Source: Mytilus edulis (Eukaryota; Mollusca; Bivalvia; Mytilida; Mytilidae). Taken from it: 64,000 bases of DNA. The position numbers and the translations under genes were made by a program. Below the pieces are notes generated by a model. It saw only the letters and a list, made by a program, of their open reading frames with translations, was not told the DNA's origin and did not search any database. Location: the NCBI RefSeq assembly GCF_963676685.1, contig NC_092350.1, positions 69,876,502 to 69,940,501 on the forward strand, in the 5' to 3' direction. Below, one piece after another: positions 10,795 to 22,900 of the stretch (positions within the stretch are counted from its first letter, which is position 1; every line of letters begins with the position of its first letter).

Positions 10795-12748
10795 TCACTT
10801 TGGGGATATTTTCATGGCATAGAGTTTCGCATTCTTTTTATTCAAGCTGCTCCTGCATCCTAATAAAACAAATCCGCGATGGTCAATAGCAAGACATCTA
10901 GGTATGCGTTTGATATCCAATTTGAACAAACTTTGAGTTGCTAAACATCGCCCGGAAGTATTAAGAATGTGTAACGTGAGGTTAGCGGCATCACATAAAA
11001 TAACTCGATTAGATTCCGTGACAACTAAGTCAGTAGGGTCAAAGTTTACACGGACTGACGATTCTGAACCTTTATAAATGCATTTAACCTCGTCACATAT
11101 ATTGTCACCACTTAAAATGACCAGCCTTCCTTTACGTATACTAACACACTCCTGTTTGTCAATCACGTAAATATTTCTTGACTTGTCTGAAGTAATTTTG
11201 AATGGTGTAGAGCCGTCCTTGAACAGTGGTTTCTTGTTGTTGTCTACACTGTACGTTTTTATGTGTTGTCCGTTCAAGTTCATCACAATTACTTTTTTTC
11301 CCCCTGTATTCAAATACTTGTCGGTGGCACCAACGATAATTTTGCCATCGCTGGTGATATGCAAAGCAGCGGTTGTTTTCAATGGCGCCACGCTGTACTT
11401 AGATTCTTCTAATTTATTTTCTGTAGAAAGTGTACGTAGAACAGTCTCTTGAGTAGATAATAAAAGATCGCCGGACGGCAGCAGTGCCATACTTTTAAAG
11501 TTAACAACGAATTCGTGCATTTTCTCGAGTGTACCATTGAAAATCTTCACATGATGGAGTTCTCCTTCGAAATCATAGCTTTTTTCTGCGTTGATAAGAA
11601 TAGATCCATCAGGACAACATGCAATATTATCAATGGACGGAAATTTTGTTTTATAACTTTCCAGCACACTCAAAGAGGTGCTAGTAGGATTTTTTAGTTC
11701 TTGAACATGTTTTATAATGCCATAAAGTGATTCTATACCACACTCTGTTACTTTTCCTGGATTGAATTCCGGTAAAGAATCAAACTCTGTCTTAAGGTCT
11801 ATTCGCAAGTCAAAACTCATTTCTGTCCTCACAGCTTCAAACACGGCGTTTTTGCATTTAGAATCGACAATACTTGTGAGATTGTTGTTCCTTGCTTCCA
11901 ATTCGATCCCGTATTTGGTTGTCTTTTTCTCTTCTTCTTCAATGCCATTTTTCATTGTCTCCCATTTCTTACCAAGTTCGAGCAACAATTTGTTTGTGTG
12001 TGCGTCAATTGCATCTTTTAAAGTTTTTCCTTGTCTTTGAATATTCTGCACTTCCGTTTCAAGTTTAGAATAACCTCTCTGCTTCATTGATCCTAATGTA
12101 TTTTGATGTCTAAACATGTCGATAATAATCTCTTGATATTTAGAACTTCGAGCTTTTAATTTGTAAAGAGAAAATGTATAACCGGAATCTATATCAATTA
12201 TGTGATGGTCCCTATGTGGATGCGAAACGCACATTGTGCAGACGACATCTTCGCACTGCTGACAAAAACCACATCCGCGCTGACGATGGAGTTCACAGTT
12301 AACAATACTATCATACCTTTGGTCAGTTGAACCGGTTATCTCGATATCCACTATTGAGGGCCCTCATGGGGTTTTTGATTATGTGATTACTTGGCCGTTT
12401 TTTTGATGATTATTTGATTATTAAGCCAAATATTTCATGACTATTTGATTACCTAGGACTGTATTTTTAGTTTATGATTATTTGATTACTAAAGATAAGC
12501 AAATATTTAATGATTATGTGATTATATTGGCAAACAAATGGTGATTATGTGATTACTAGGACCCCCCCCCCCCCCATGAGGGGCCTCACTATTTTGTGCT
12601 GGTTATACAAGTTCAATTCGTTCACTTGGTGTAACATACAACAATTCATACACATAAACAAATTACATGTTAAACATCTACCCTTGATAGGACTTTGTTC
12701 CGGACATCCTTGACACGAAATAGCAAATTCTTGAATTGATCCAGACAT
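10795..12748 (-). pseudogene. TRIM-like B-box/coiled-coil/propeller gene, broken by an inserted element
   Basis: A single-exon gene reading from ATG at 12748 to the stop at 10795. Bases 12356-12587 are an inserted element. Without it and one copy of the 6-bp target repeat the frame is open for 571 residues. Visible parts: a degenerate first B-box (residues about 12-52, CxxC ... CLTC ... CMNC ... H), a second B-box (about 70-105, CELH ... CQQC ... CTMC ... HRDHH), a coiled coil (about 110-215), then five or six propeller-type repeats (about 240-571; CCPDGSILI, LPSGDLLL, TSDGKIIV, AIDHRGFVLL). There is no RING, so ubiquitin ligase activity is not shown. As it stands, translation runs into the element and stops after about 67 residues. 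The downstream 517-codon frame is intact, so the break is recent. A GTGAGG donor-like site arises at the junction, but splicing there to CAATAG would lose one base and shift frame. Confidence 0.9.
12356..12587. mobile_element. 232-bp GAGG-ended element inside the TRIM-like gene
   Basis: Ends are GAGGGCCCTCATGGGG and, inverted, GAGGCCCCTCATGGGG. The 6-bp target duplication is ACTATT (12350-12355 and 12588-12593). The interior carries about eight copies of a TGATTATTTGATTA-type motif. A second copy in the opposite orientation is at 29994-30218. It has no coding capacity and probably depends on a transposase elsewhere. Confidence 0.95.
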
Positions 12749-12766
12749 TTTAAAAGCGATAAACAA

Positions 12767-15470
12767 TGTTAAATGTAGTTTGCTATGACTAACAATTCCA
12801 ACAATTTCAGCAGTAGAAATATTTAGCTTCCATTTTAATTGTAGTCTTTATATCCATGACCCGTTTTCTGATAATCAATACTTTTTGAAAATCTTGTTGA
12901 CACAGAAGTTATATATAATATTAAAATGATACACCTGTGTCCTATTTTTAGTATTATATAACAATAGTGTAATGTATATAATTAACCGGTATTTTTTATG
13001 TCACTGTTATGAAATATAATCCGACAGAAAACAAAACACAAAAATAGAGATTGTTTCGTTCTTGGGAATACAGATTTACTTTCGTTACCTGCTTATTATT
13101 CAGATATTTTTATACTTCTGCAAGTGTGGACACAGATCAGTGTGTATAGTAATGTTTTCTGTTAAAAAGAGTTCCCTTTTTTTCTTTATAGAGTTATATG
13201 TTAAACTATTTTGTACAGTGAAAGCCAACCTGTACCAACCACTAAACAATTATTTAATATTCAGTTACGATGTTCAAGACTGTCATGGAGGAAAGACTTA
13301 TTGCATGGATTAGTACATGATTCTAATAAAATATGTTCTACAACTTTGATTTGGGATACATTGTAGCAGCAAAAACTCGGAGAAATTAGGAGAACAACAC
13401 ATTCCGTGCATTACTGCATGATGTGGGTTTTTTTTTAAACGCAAGATGGTATCTGAGAACCTGCATGCATGTTCTATTTGTATGGTTCCATTTATTATCA
13501 ATAGTGGTGGTCATTCTTTACTTGGGTTTGTACACAAAAACTGTAAATTAGATAAGTCTATATAATAGTCCGAGAATAATTAGTGCAAAATTTTGATTAA
13601 ATGTTCAGATTGTTTTTTTAAGCAGATATCTAAGGTTTTAAGTTATGACAATACATGCATGGAATGACACTTGGGTCTATTTGAACAAGAATGTACACTT
13701 CTGTGTAATTCAAATTATTTCTTCGAAAAACGTCTTCTCCATGGCTTAGTTAAAATTACAAAAAGAACATTTTACCGGCATGAAAATAATATCAATTGCA
13801 GAACCTTTATGAGCATGCTTGAAAGACTCGCTACTCCTACAAAAGTCAACTGATAAAATATTCTTGTGGATATATGTATATCTACATACGTGTAGTATGT
13901 CCTCATTAACTATGAGATCTGATGACTTTCTTTTGCAGTAGTATATTTAAGACAAAATTATCAGTTCAAAAGTGGCAACACTTATATATCATAATTTCCT
14001 GTCGATATGATCATCTTCATAGTATGTCCTGATTATCTACTAAGTTAATGAAATTCTTGTTTCAGAGGGTTGCGATGAAAGGAACAGGACTAATGGACGG
14101 ACGGATTGACGGTCAAACATATTATTCTAATGATTATTGACTTTGTTGTGTGTGGTATGATAACTTCCTAAATCCAATTAATTTGTTTATGATTCTCAAT
14201 TTCTGGAAATAAATTAGATAAAATAGCGAAGACTTGAAAAAATGAACTATGCTTCTTAAATATTCGAAATGAAACAGGTATTGCAAAATTATTTTCATTT
14301 CAAGATTTTTGTTATATGGTAAATAAAGGTAACAGTAGTATATCGCTGTTCAAAATTCATAAATCGATAGATAGAAAGAAATTCCACAAATGACGAACAC
14401 GTTATTTTCATTTTGGTGTACGAACAATGAGATTACCCATAGTCCTCTAGATACTGAAAAGCCGAATAAATTATTATTTTTTACTACAAAAACATGACAT
14501 AAGCCTATGATATATTGCACTGACAGAACTGCAGAACGAAAATAAACTTATCAAAGGGATGCAATCAATAACTTTGGAATGGCAAGTTTTTCGGGTTCAC
14601 TATACACGACAAGACATCCTACAAAAATGGAAGGTTACAAGGACATTATAGATTTAATGCACACACAATCATAATAGCTTTTGTTTATATAAAATGTTAT
14701 TAAGACAACTATCAAACTAAAATATATTTAAGGCTTTAAATTTTTTTTTACATATCATAGCAGTTAGGTTGTTGAAAAGGAATGTGCTGTCCTTGTTTAT
14801 GTGTCTTAAGTTTATCCGGGAAACTTAAAGTCCACCCTGATTGTGTTCTTACTTTGCAATCGAGTACGTTGACACCAGGATTATGTAAACAATATGTCAA
14901 CAGGTGTCGTAGATATAAATACAGTATACTGAAACTATTATTCCCGACACATAGTTAAATTGACAACCATGAAACTATAAACGCAACATTTACAATTAGC
15001 AAATTTAATATTTAAATTTCTGTATGTTTACCCGTATGCTTGTGCATAAGAACCACATTTTTAAAAATAATTATTTAGTAAATATTTTGCGTAGCTATGC
15101 AAACTATTGCGAAATAACAAAAAGATGTATTATAAGGATGAGTAAATCCCATGGTTTTTTTTCTAGACAAATTGCAAAGTATTTTTGATAATAACAGCAG
15201 AAAGGTAATGAATTTATTGAATCCCATGTAATTCTGCTCATTTTGGTTATAAACATGACACGGTAGCTCTAATGACAGGCGGCGACGAATTTGCAAATGA
15301 TTGTTTTGGAGTTCTATTATTGTGTATACATGTATATATATTGGCGTTTATATTCTTCTGTAAGTACGAGAAAGTACTACAATTTTTCATTAAATTCCAT
15401 CTAGCCAATTATGTATTATAGTATTATCATATTGATTCATTGCACAATGCAAATATATTTGTAATTTAAA
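12767..15470. other. No gene recognised
   Basis: AT-rich sequence with only short, poor-quality open frames on both strands. A strong hairpin or dispersed repeat was not evident. Any promoter of the broken TRIM-like gene would lie just right of 12748, but I can identify no element. Confidence 0.5.
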
Positions 15471-15474
15471 ATTG

Positions 15475-15607
15475 AATGCTTCTTTTTTATAGGGATGTAA
15501 AAGCGTTGACCTAATTACAATTTGTATGAAGCGCGAAAGCGTTTCATTCTAAAATTTGAGCACGGTCAACGCTTTTAAAAACCTATAAAATTACGAAAAG
15601 AAGCATT
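15475..15607. repeat. Foldback element, about 130 bp
   Basis: AATGCTTCTTTT at the left pairs with AAAAGAAGCATT at the right. The inner arms AAAAGCGTTGACC and GGTCAACGCTTTT also pair. The loop holds GAAGCGCGAAAGCGTTTC. Likely a small non-autonomous element. Confidence 0.75.
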
Positions 15608-15949
15608 CTTAAAATACTTGTAATTACAATTTTTTGCTAGGATCATAAAAACACAATTTCTATAAAGTTCTTCTTTTATTTATTTATGCACTTAATTGTG
15701 GAAGTACTTGTCATCATGAATGTTGAATCTCATTTTGAAATGAAGGCTAATTTCAGAATGACGCGAAATTGTTGTTAGCCAATCAAAATAACGTACACAT
15801 CTACATGAAGTTTAATTTCAGAATGACGCGAAATTGCTCAGTTAGCCAATCCAAATAACGGACACATCTACATGTATGTGGTTTTTAAACACAAAATACA
15901 TATCTGAACCTAATATTTTAAGTTAGTAATGAGTTATTGGAAATTATTA

Positions 15950-18494
15950 CAGTTGGAAAGCAAGTCCTTGAAACGTCCGTTGTCGTCAAGCTTTATCAGC
16001 AACAATAGCAGGGGGAATTAATTAGGTGGCGCTACAGTCGTCCGTAACGTCAAAAAGTCCGCCAAATCAATCGGCTAAAAGATTGACGTTTAAAGTATTT
16101 TTTGCAACTTGTCATGCTTTTATTACAATTAAATTTTAAAGTTTGTAGGTTTTGTGACCAATATAATTTCTTTACGACATACAAACATTACAAAAAATAG
16201 CTTGTTATTGCTATTCCTTTATCCTGTCCGTTCTAAAAAAAATAGCCATCTTTTTTGTTCGCCAAAAAAATCGATTTTTCCTAATTTGACGTTTGCGTAT
16301 CCAAATACAGAAAAGAACGGTTATAATCTTAAATGAAACCGGGAAACCTATTTCAAATTTATACACTGTTTTGAAGCCATCATTTTTTACTTTTATACAT
16401 CAATTTTAGTGACCACCAGCCATGTCAATTTTTATCTGGTTTTAGCTACGTTTCTACTTCAAAACAGTAAAGTTTAGCTTCTTTTCATTGTACCTGTTTC
16501 AAAGTGCTCTAAAATACTGATTTTATTAAAGACATGAATGAAATTTTGATTAAAAGTTGTGGATTTTCACAATTCCATACGATACCTGTATTTTAAAGTA
16601 ACTAAAACCCCTTTTGATCCCCTACACAAATTGACGGTGACATTGTTTTCTTTTTTCAACATACGTCATGTAACGTTTATAACCAAATAAGTGTCAGGGT
16701 CATGTGCATAGTAAAAATTTACACATTGGAAAAGTGAAACAACAAACAAAGATCTTCTTTATTGCATTTAAAGCTAAACGTCTTGGAAAATTCTGACAGA
16801 TCTGACAAATTATTGATAGCCTACTGTATGGATGGACAAAAGCACAAAAAAATAGCAATAGAAAATGCATTGCAAAGAAAATTCTGTAGGAAAAAATCAT
16901 ATGAAAAAAGGAAATGAAGGTCAGTTAATTATATTTATATTTTATAAAATAAAATCTTGCTTATATTTTTATCTCTTTACTTAGTAAGCTGCAGTAATAA
17001 GAGCAAAAACTAGCTTATCAAGCCAAACAAGAAGTTAATTCATAGAGATGTGTTCTTACAAAATTGAATTTATTCAAATGGCAAATTCTTGTCAAATTTA
17101 AGCATCTTTGATCATTATTGAAGTAAAATGCACAAAATTTGTCCCACCAGTTTCATTTCATTTCCTATTACTAGTATTCAGGTAAAGTATATATACAATA
17201 CTTTGTTTATAAATATGTAATTATTTAAAGAAGCTGATACAGCAACCTGTTCAAGAGAAAAAGCCCCATTTTTTCAAAGAGTTTACTTTCATGATCTATA
17301 AAATACCCTGAGAAATAAGACTAAGTGCTACTGTGCAAGCTAATCTAAAAGTTTAATTTTACAATAATAATGATTCTGAAATTCAAAATTGTGTCACTTT
17401 CACTTATTATTTAAAGCATATTTTTTTTAAAGAATTTCTGTCAATATTTTTGGTATAAAACTTATAAATCCCTTTTTTGTATTCTACTGTTCAACTAAGA
17501 AACATAGGCTTGAGTTTAAAGGCTCTCTTAATTTGAAGAAATTTGTTGTGACTCTTGGTCACACTTTATAGAATATAAAATATATATGATCAGTACTATT
17601 TATTTAATAATTGTATCAATTTTCAGAAAGATTATTGAAATTGTAAAATGTATAAACTATGTTTTATTGCATTAAATATAATCAGAAGTGTTTAAAAAAA
17701 TTCTGCTAGGAATGATCCCACATATAAAAATTACATGTAGTATATTTCATCCGCCAGATCTAATTTCTTTCAATATAGCTAGGTTTTTAATTTTACATGT
17801 AGGTGTCATTATCCACATTTCTGAATTGTGTTTTTTTTACTGCAGTAATATTTTGTCTTTTAATATTTACATTTAGTCCTTCTCTGAAAAATAGGGGGAA
17901 GTATCTCTTCTTTATATTATCATAACATACCTAGTTATAAATCGAGTTTCGTTTATTTTCTTTCAAGTTTTTGTAAAGTAAACTCCTTTTTTAATTTTTA
18001 TGCATTTTGCTGGGTTTTTATTTTTGACTGGTGATATTAAGGGGAGATAACCACTTGCACAAATCGGCATAAAAACCACCGCTTCGGTTTGAAATCAATT
18101 TGACGTTTGCGTATCCAACATTCTATTGCCGAGATATTCATATCGAATGTTTGTCTTAATGAGATGCTTTATTAAATTTAAATTCAGCCCATCATTTTTA
18201 GTTTCCTCGTAAATATTTAGATTTTTCGTTCAGGAGACTTGACAATTTTCATCCAAACTCCAAGTTTGCAGATAAAATAAAGAATAAAGGACTTTGATTT
18301 GATGTGTGAGCTTTGACGAGAATAAACTATGGATACTCAAGATTAGTTAGGTCAATAAGTTTTTATTACGACAATAGTATTCAGTGAGTTAAAATGAGGT
18401 TTGTCTCATCCGTTTTTTTACTGAATTTTCACGGTCACGTGACTCTATTGTTGCTGATAAACTTGGGGTCAAACCGTGACCTGCTTTCCAACTG
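15950..18494. mobile_element. 2.5-kb TIR element, degenerate
   Basis: The left end reads CAGTTGGAAAGCAAGTCC and later TTTATCAGCAACAATAG; the right end is its inverse (CTATTGTTGCTGATAAACTT ... CTTTCCAACTG). ATTA flanks both sides (15946-15949 and 18495-18498). A direct motif AATTTGACGTTTGCGTATCC occurs near each end (about 16284 and 18100). No transposase frame seen, so it is non-autonomous or decayed. The 4-bp target size is provisional because the flanks are AT-rich. Confidence 0.65.
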
Positions 18495-18732
18495 ATTACA
18501 TTGGTTGCAATGAATTACATTGATTTCCTAGTTAGATAAAAACCGATAATTTCACAAGTGAAATAAACGTTGTTATTTCACTCTCTGACGTCATACAATA
18601 ATAGGCGTTGTCAAGACGTCGATAACGGCGGATCAAAACAAATTGTGAATGCGTAGAAACAAGATATAGTTCCTTACATGTTATACATTAATTTCTTTAA
18701 AAAAGCCATTTGCCAATGTAATAAAAAGAATA

Positions 18733-18872
18733 ACTAATTAAAGAATTCAAATATCGAAAAATATTCAACTCGTGACCGAACAACACTGATACTTAACACA
18801 TGCGCATTTGTGAATAATGTGTTGTTCGGTCACGCGTTGAATATTTTTCTCTATTTGAATTCTTCGATTAGT
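18733..18872. mobile_element. 140-bp foldback element
   Basis: Arms of about 57 bases pair along most of their length (AAAAATATTCAAC, then GTGACCGAACAACAC, inverted at the right). ATA borders both ends. A miniature TIR element; superfamily uncertain. Confidence 0.8.
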
Positions 18873-19523
18873 ATACTCCTCTTTAAAAGTGTATGCGTTT
18901 AGGAAACTAAAGTTTGTACTTATACATGTATAAGTATCCGATTTATTTTCATGTTATTGATTTAACTATACCATATGATATCTACTATAAATAAACGAGC
19001 ATTTTATGTATTTGACTTATCACCGAATTTGTACAAGACGGATGCCAAATGTGGAGCAGGATCTTCCAGTCATTAATTGTTCAGCCTATCATTGGTTATT
19101 GAACCAATTGATTTGAAGTCATATATTGTGTAGTGATAAATATTACCATAAACAACATGTGTACTTCAGTTAATATTGTACCACAAAAAATAGTTAAAAC
19201 TATGGTCATCTAATAAAATCATTGCTCAAGTTTGTAGTCCGTTTTTCTACGCGGGATATATTAAAAACAGCCACGTCCGATCGGAAAGAAGGCGTTAAAA
19301 TGGTTCATGTATAGGGCCTGTACTACGCTGTCTATGCGAATATTCGTTACCAGTTTGATGGCTCTGAAGATGGCTTGCTGTCCGTATATGATATACCCTC
19401 TCTTACAGTTGCAGTCGAAATTTTACACTATGCAGACGGTCGATCTATTTTTTAGAATTAAATTGGTAGGTTAACTGTTAAGTTGTTATTGTTCTTAATA
19501 TGAATATCAATGAACAAGACAGT

Positions 19524-19524
<1 letters not shown>
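18873..19524. other. No gene recognised
   Basis: Intergenic AT-rich DNA upstream of PGAM5. No open frame or repeat that I can support. Confidence 0.45.

Positions 19525-19569
<45 letters not shown>
19525..19569. repeat. (CA)n microsatellite
   Basis: Uninterrupted CA dinucleotides of about 22 units, some 370 bases upstream of the PGAM5 start codon. Confidence 0.97.
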
Positions 19570-19570
<1 letters not shown>

Positions 19571-19818
19571 AATCATTAAAACTAAGTTTTATTCAATAAA
19601 ATTTTTATAAAATTTCATATCTCGAATTCGTATTGAACTTTATTTGATTTACGATGCTTTATTGATTTACCAATGATCATATTATTCAAAACAATTAAAA
19701 AAAGTTATAACATATGTTAGATATCATAGTACATTCGCCTTTAGTTATAAGTTCTTATAGGTGAAGTTTTAAAAACTGACTTCAAATCAACCGCAAAATG
19801 AAATATTAATATTACCAC

Positions 19819-19936
19819 ACAGATTTGCTCGGGTGAAGACAATTTTCAAGATAACACTTGAAAAAGTAATAATGCAATGCAATTGACAGCGATTACTGAA
19901 ATGTACTAGTATGTCTTGTAATGCACAAGTTAAACT
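19819..19936 (+). promoter_or_regulatory. Candidate PGAM5 promoter/5' UTR block
   Basis: The 118 bases before the start codon are clearly shared with the pseudogene copy at 6461-6583 (TGCTCGGGT, AAGATAACACT, GACAGCGATTA, TCTTGTAATGCACAAG), so they moved with exon 1. No TATA box is obvious. Promoter role is inferred from position only. Confidence 0.35.
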
Positions 19937-22900
19937 ATGAAATGGAGGAAATTGATTTCTGTACCTACAGTAGCAATTGCAGTTTGGTGTGGCGCATTTG
20001 TGTCTGAGAAAAAACAAAACATTTTAGCTCCATGGATATTGCCTATCGATGGACACTCCAGTGTGAAATGGGATGCAAATTGGGATGGGTATGTCTTAAA
20101 AAAATTGTTTAGTTTGATTAATGCATAGTCACGGGTAAACAAAAAAATTGATATCATGGCATGTTATCGAACATTCTTATAAGTTTTGAAACATTTTAAT
20201 ACTAATTTTTTTCTTGCGTACTAGTTTTTTCTATGTTGTGTTTCGTGTGCTGTTTGTCGCTTTGATCTTCTTTTTTTATGGAGTTGTCTGTTTATCTTCG
20301 ACTTTTGAGTTTGAATCTTTTGCCTATCTTTCAATTTTCATATCTATTTCTTTCAATTTTTTATGGAGTTGTCTGTTTATTTTTGAGTTATGAGTTTGAA
20401 TCTTTTGCCTATCTTTCAATTTTCATATCTATTTCTATCAATTTTTCGACAACTTGATAGTTAAATGGTAAAAAAATTATGCTTGTCTGAAGTTCAGTGG
20501 AAAGTAATACATTCATTATCAGGACTTCTTATACGTTTTGATACACGTATCACCCAAACCATCATAAAATATGAAGGTGTAGAATTCACTGTGTATCATC
20601 GACACCGGAAATTGGGTACTAACGAAGCGGAGAGAAATAGAAAAAAAAGTAAACAAGTTAAGAATTCATTCAATTTAAAGCATTTCCACTCATTTGATGA
20701 GGGTGCCGCTTAAGAAATGATTTTCTGATATATAATTCTTTAAATTATTAGGCCGATAAGTACAAAATTGATACAAGATTTTGAGTAATACTCCAAAACT
20801 TGCCACTTAGTACCGGAAAATTTCGAGGTCGATCATCCTCTGTCGCCCCATTCTCAAGATATTGAACTGTTTTTCATTATTTTTCCAGACACGTTTTTAG
20901 ATTATTATAGTGTGGCATCATATTTACTGAAATTTGTTGTCAAAAACATGTTTTGTAAAGAATATGGACAAAAACATTGTTTGTTTGTTGTACGGCGAAT
21001 TGCAGAACGTTGTACGGCGAATTGCAAAATAACAACTTTTGTCTGTACGGCGTCTTGCAATATATTATGATTTTTAGAGGAAATTAATCGCTGTTTAGAT
21101 AATATCAAGTGACGATATTTTGTTGACATCAAAGCTTTACAGGCTTACAAATATACTTAATGTCTTACTTATCAAATATTATTAAATATATGCCGTTAAT
21201 TCAGTTCAGAAGGCCTCGTTTCGTACCGCTTTTTGATTTTGTACAAAAAGGTTTTTTCAACCATATTATCCTAAATACATTTACATATCGTTATACTACT
21301 AACGACTGTTGTATTATTTGTTGTTAGGTTGAAATTGTGTAAGTTCAATAAAATAAACCGTCCATTCATCTTTTGTTGGTGCTGGCTTTTTTTTTATAGA
21401 TAAAAGCAGTGGAGATGTGGTATGATAGCAAATAAGATAACTATCCATCAGGATAAAATAAAGTGTATGCAAGCAATTATATGCTATCGTATGGCGTTCA
21501 ACAACGAAAACTCATACCTTATAGTCGGCTATAAAAAGCACCGACAGAAAAATGTGGAAGGACTCAACAAGAAAACTAACGGTCTAACTCATATACAGTG
21601 TAACAAAACAATTTATGAAAACAACAAATCAGATAGAGATGAAGCAACGACAACCACCGAACCACGGGATCGAGAATTCGGACAGACAAAATTAAGAAAA
21701 GACTTTGTTTTCATCGAAAGTAAGGAGAAACAAATCGTGAATTGCATTTCGAATTAATTTTCTTGTCAGTTTCTTTTTGAAAAATTTCATTTGTATACAT
21801 CTTAAATGCTGTCTAGCAAATGGTGTTTCTATCTAATGCATTTTATCTAATGCATAATAAGATAGGAGGAGGGGTCTGTTAACATGTTAACAACACCCCG
21901 ATTTTGGCAAAAACAGTTAACAACAAATTTTAAATGCTGATAAGAGTTAACAGCAACTTTAATTTACCTTTTTTTCCAAACGAACCCAAAAGCAATGAAA
22001 AGGGCAAGTGCATATCTTCAATGTATTCAAAAGTTTGAAAACCACTGTATAAAGTCACAGAAATGCCAAGCTCCATAAGGAATCTTTTATAAAGCTGACT
22101 AATTTTCAGAAGACACACGCAAGTACCATATTTTTTTTTATTGACACATGGCCAGACAATTGAACGGATGGAAAAGCAGACGGAGTGATTGACTCCAAGA
22201 AAAAGGACTATGTCATGAATAATCGAAAATGCTTCAAACAGCAAAAGGGAGGCGTCTTCTGGTTATGTATATTGTTAATAAATGTTTTATGTCATCAGTC
22301 GTAGCAAACTTGGGTTATCGTCATGACGTAGGAAAGTGTAACACCCAGATAGAATGAGTGAATACTATAGGGCGCGAACATTATTTTTTTTTATGGCGGG
22401 GACGCTTATAAATTATGGTTACATCTCAGTCAGGGTATTCATACGACTCATTGCTTACATGATTTTATTAAAAGGAATTACGAAGGTTTACTGATTTTTA
22501 TTTTAAATCATCAAAACCAGTGTATAAATCAGAAAAAAACCATGTAAGGTGTCACAAGTTGAAGCGCTCTTTCATCTCCAAGTCCCAATTAAGAACTCTG
22601 ATCTGATATAAAAAAAAAAGCCTTGGTCCATCTTTACATTTCTGAAGTCTTAGACTAGAAAATTTGGCATCAATTTGAGAACCTTATAGTCCTCATTTTT
22701 CGGCCTCGTCTCCCAGGCCACACTGTTCAGTTATTTTACGAATTGCAAATTGAAAAGGTAATTTATTTTTCACAATTCCGTCCAGGTACTCTGGGTCAAT
22801 ATAACTTATCAAACATTCCATATACATCTGAATTATTTCATCATAGGACTGACCAGAGTTTTAGCTGGATAAGAAGTGGCCTTTCCTTTTAACGTTTTGG

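Noticed and set aside
10795-12349. Downstream TRIM-like frame as a separate intact gene
   Set aside because: It starts mid-domain with no ATG before the second B-box; its 5' part lies across the inserted element.
20465-20713. 82-codon frame following PGAM5 exon 1
   Set aside because: Most of it is the TIR of the 4.25-kb element. The real exon 2 is at 25312.
21422-21757. 111-codon plus-strand frame
   Set aside because: It lies within a dispersed M1 repeat whose other copies are not open.
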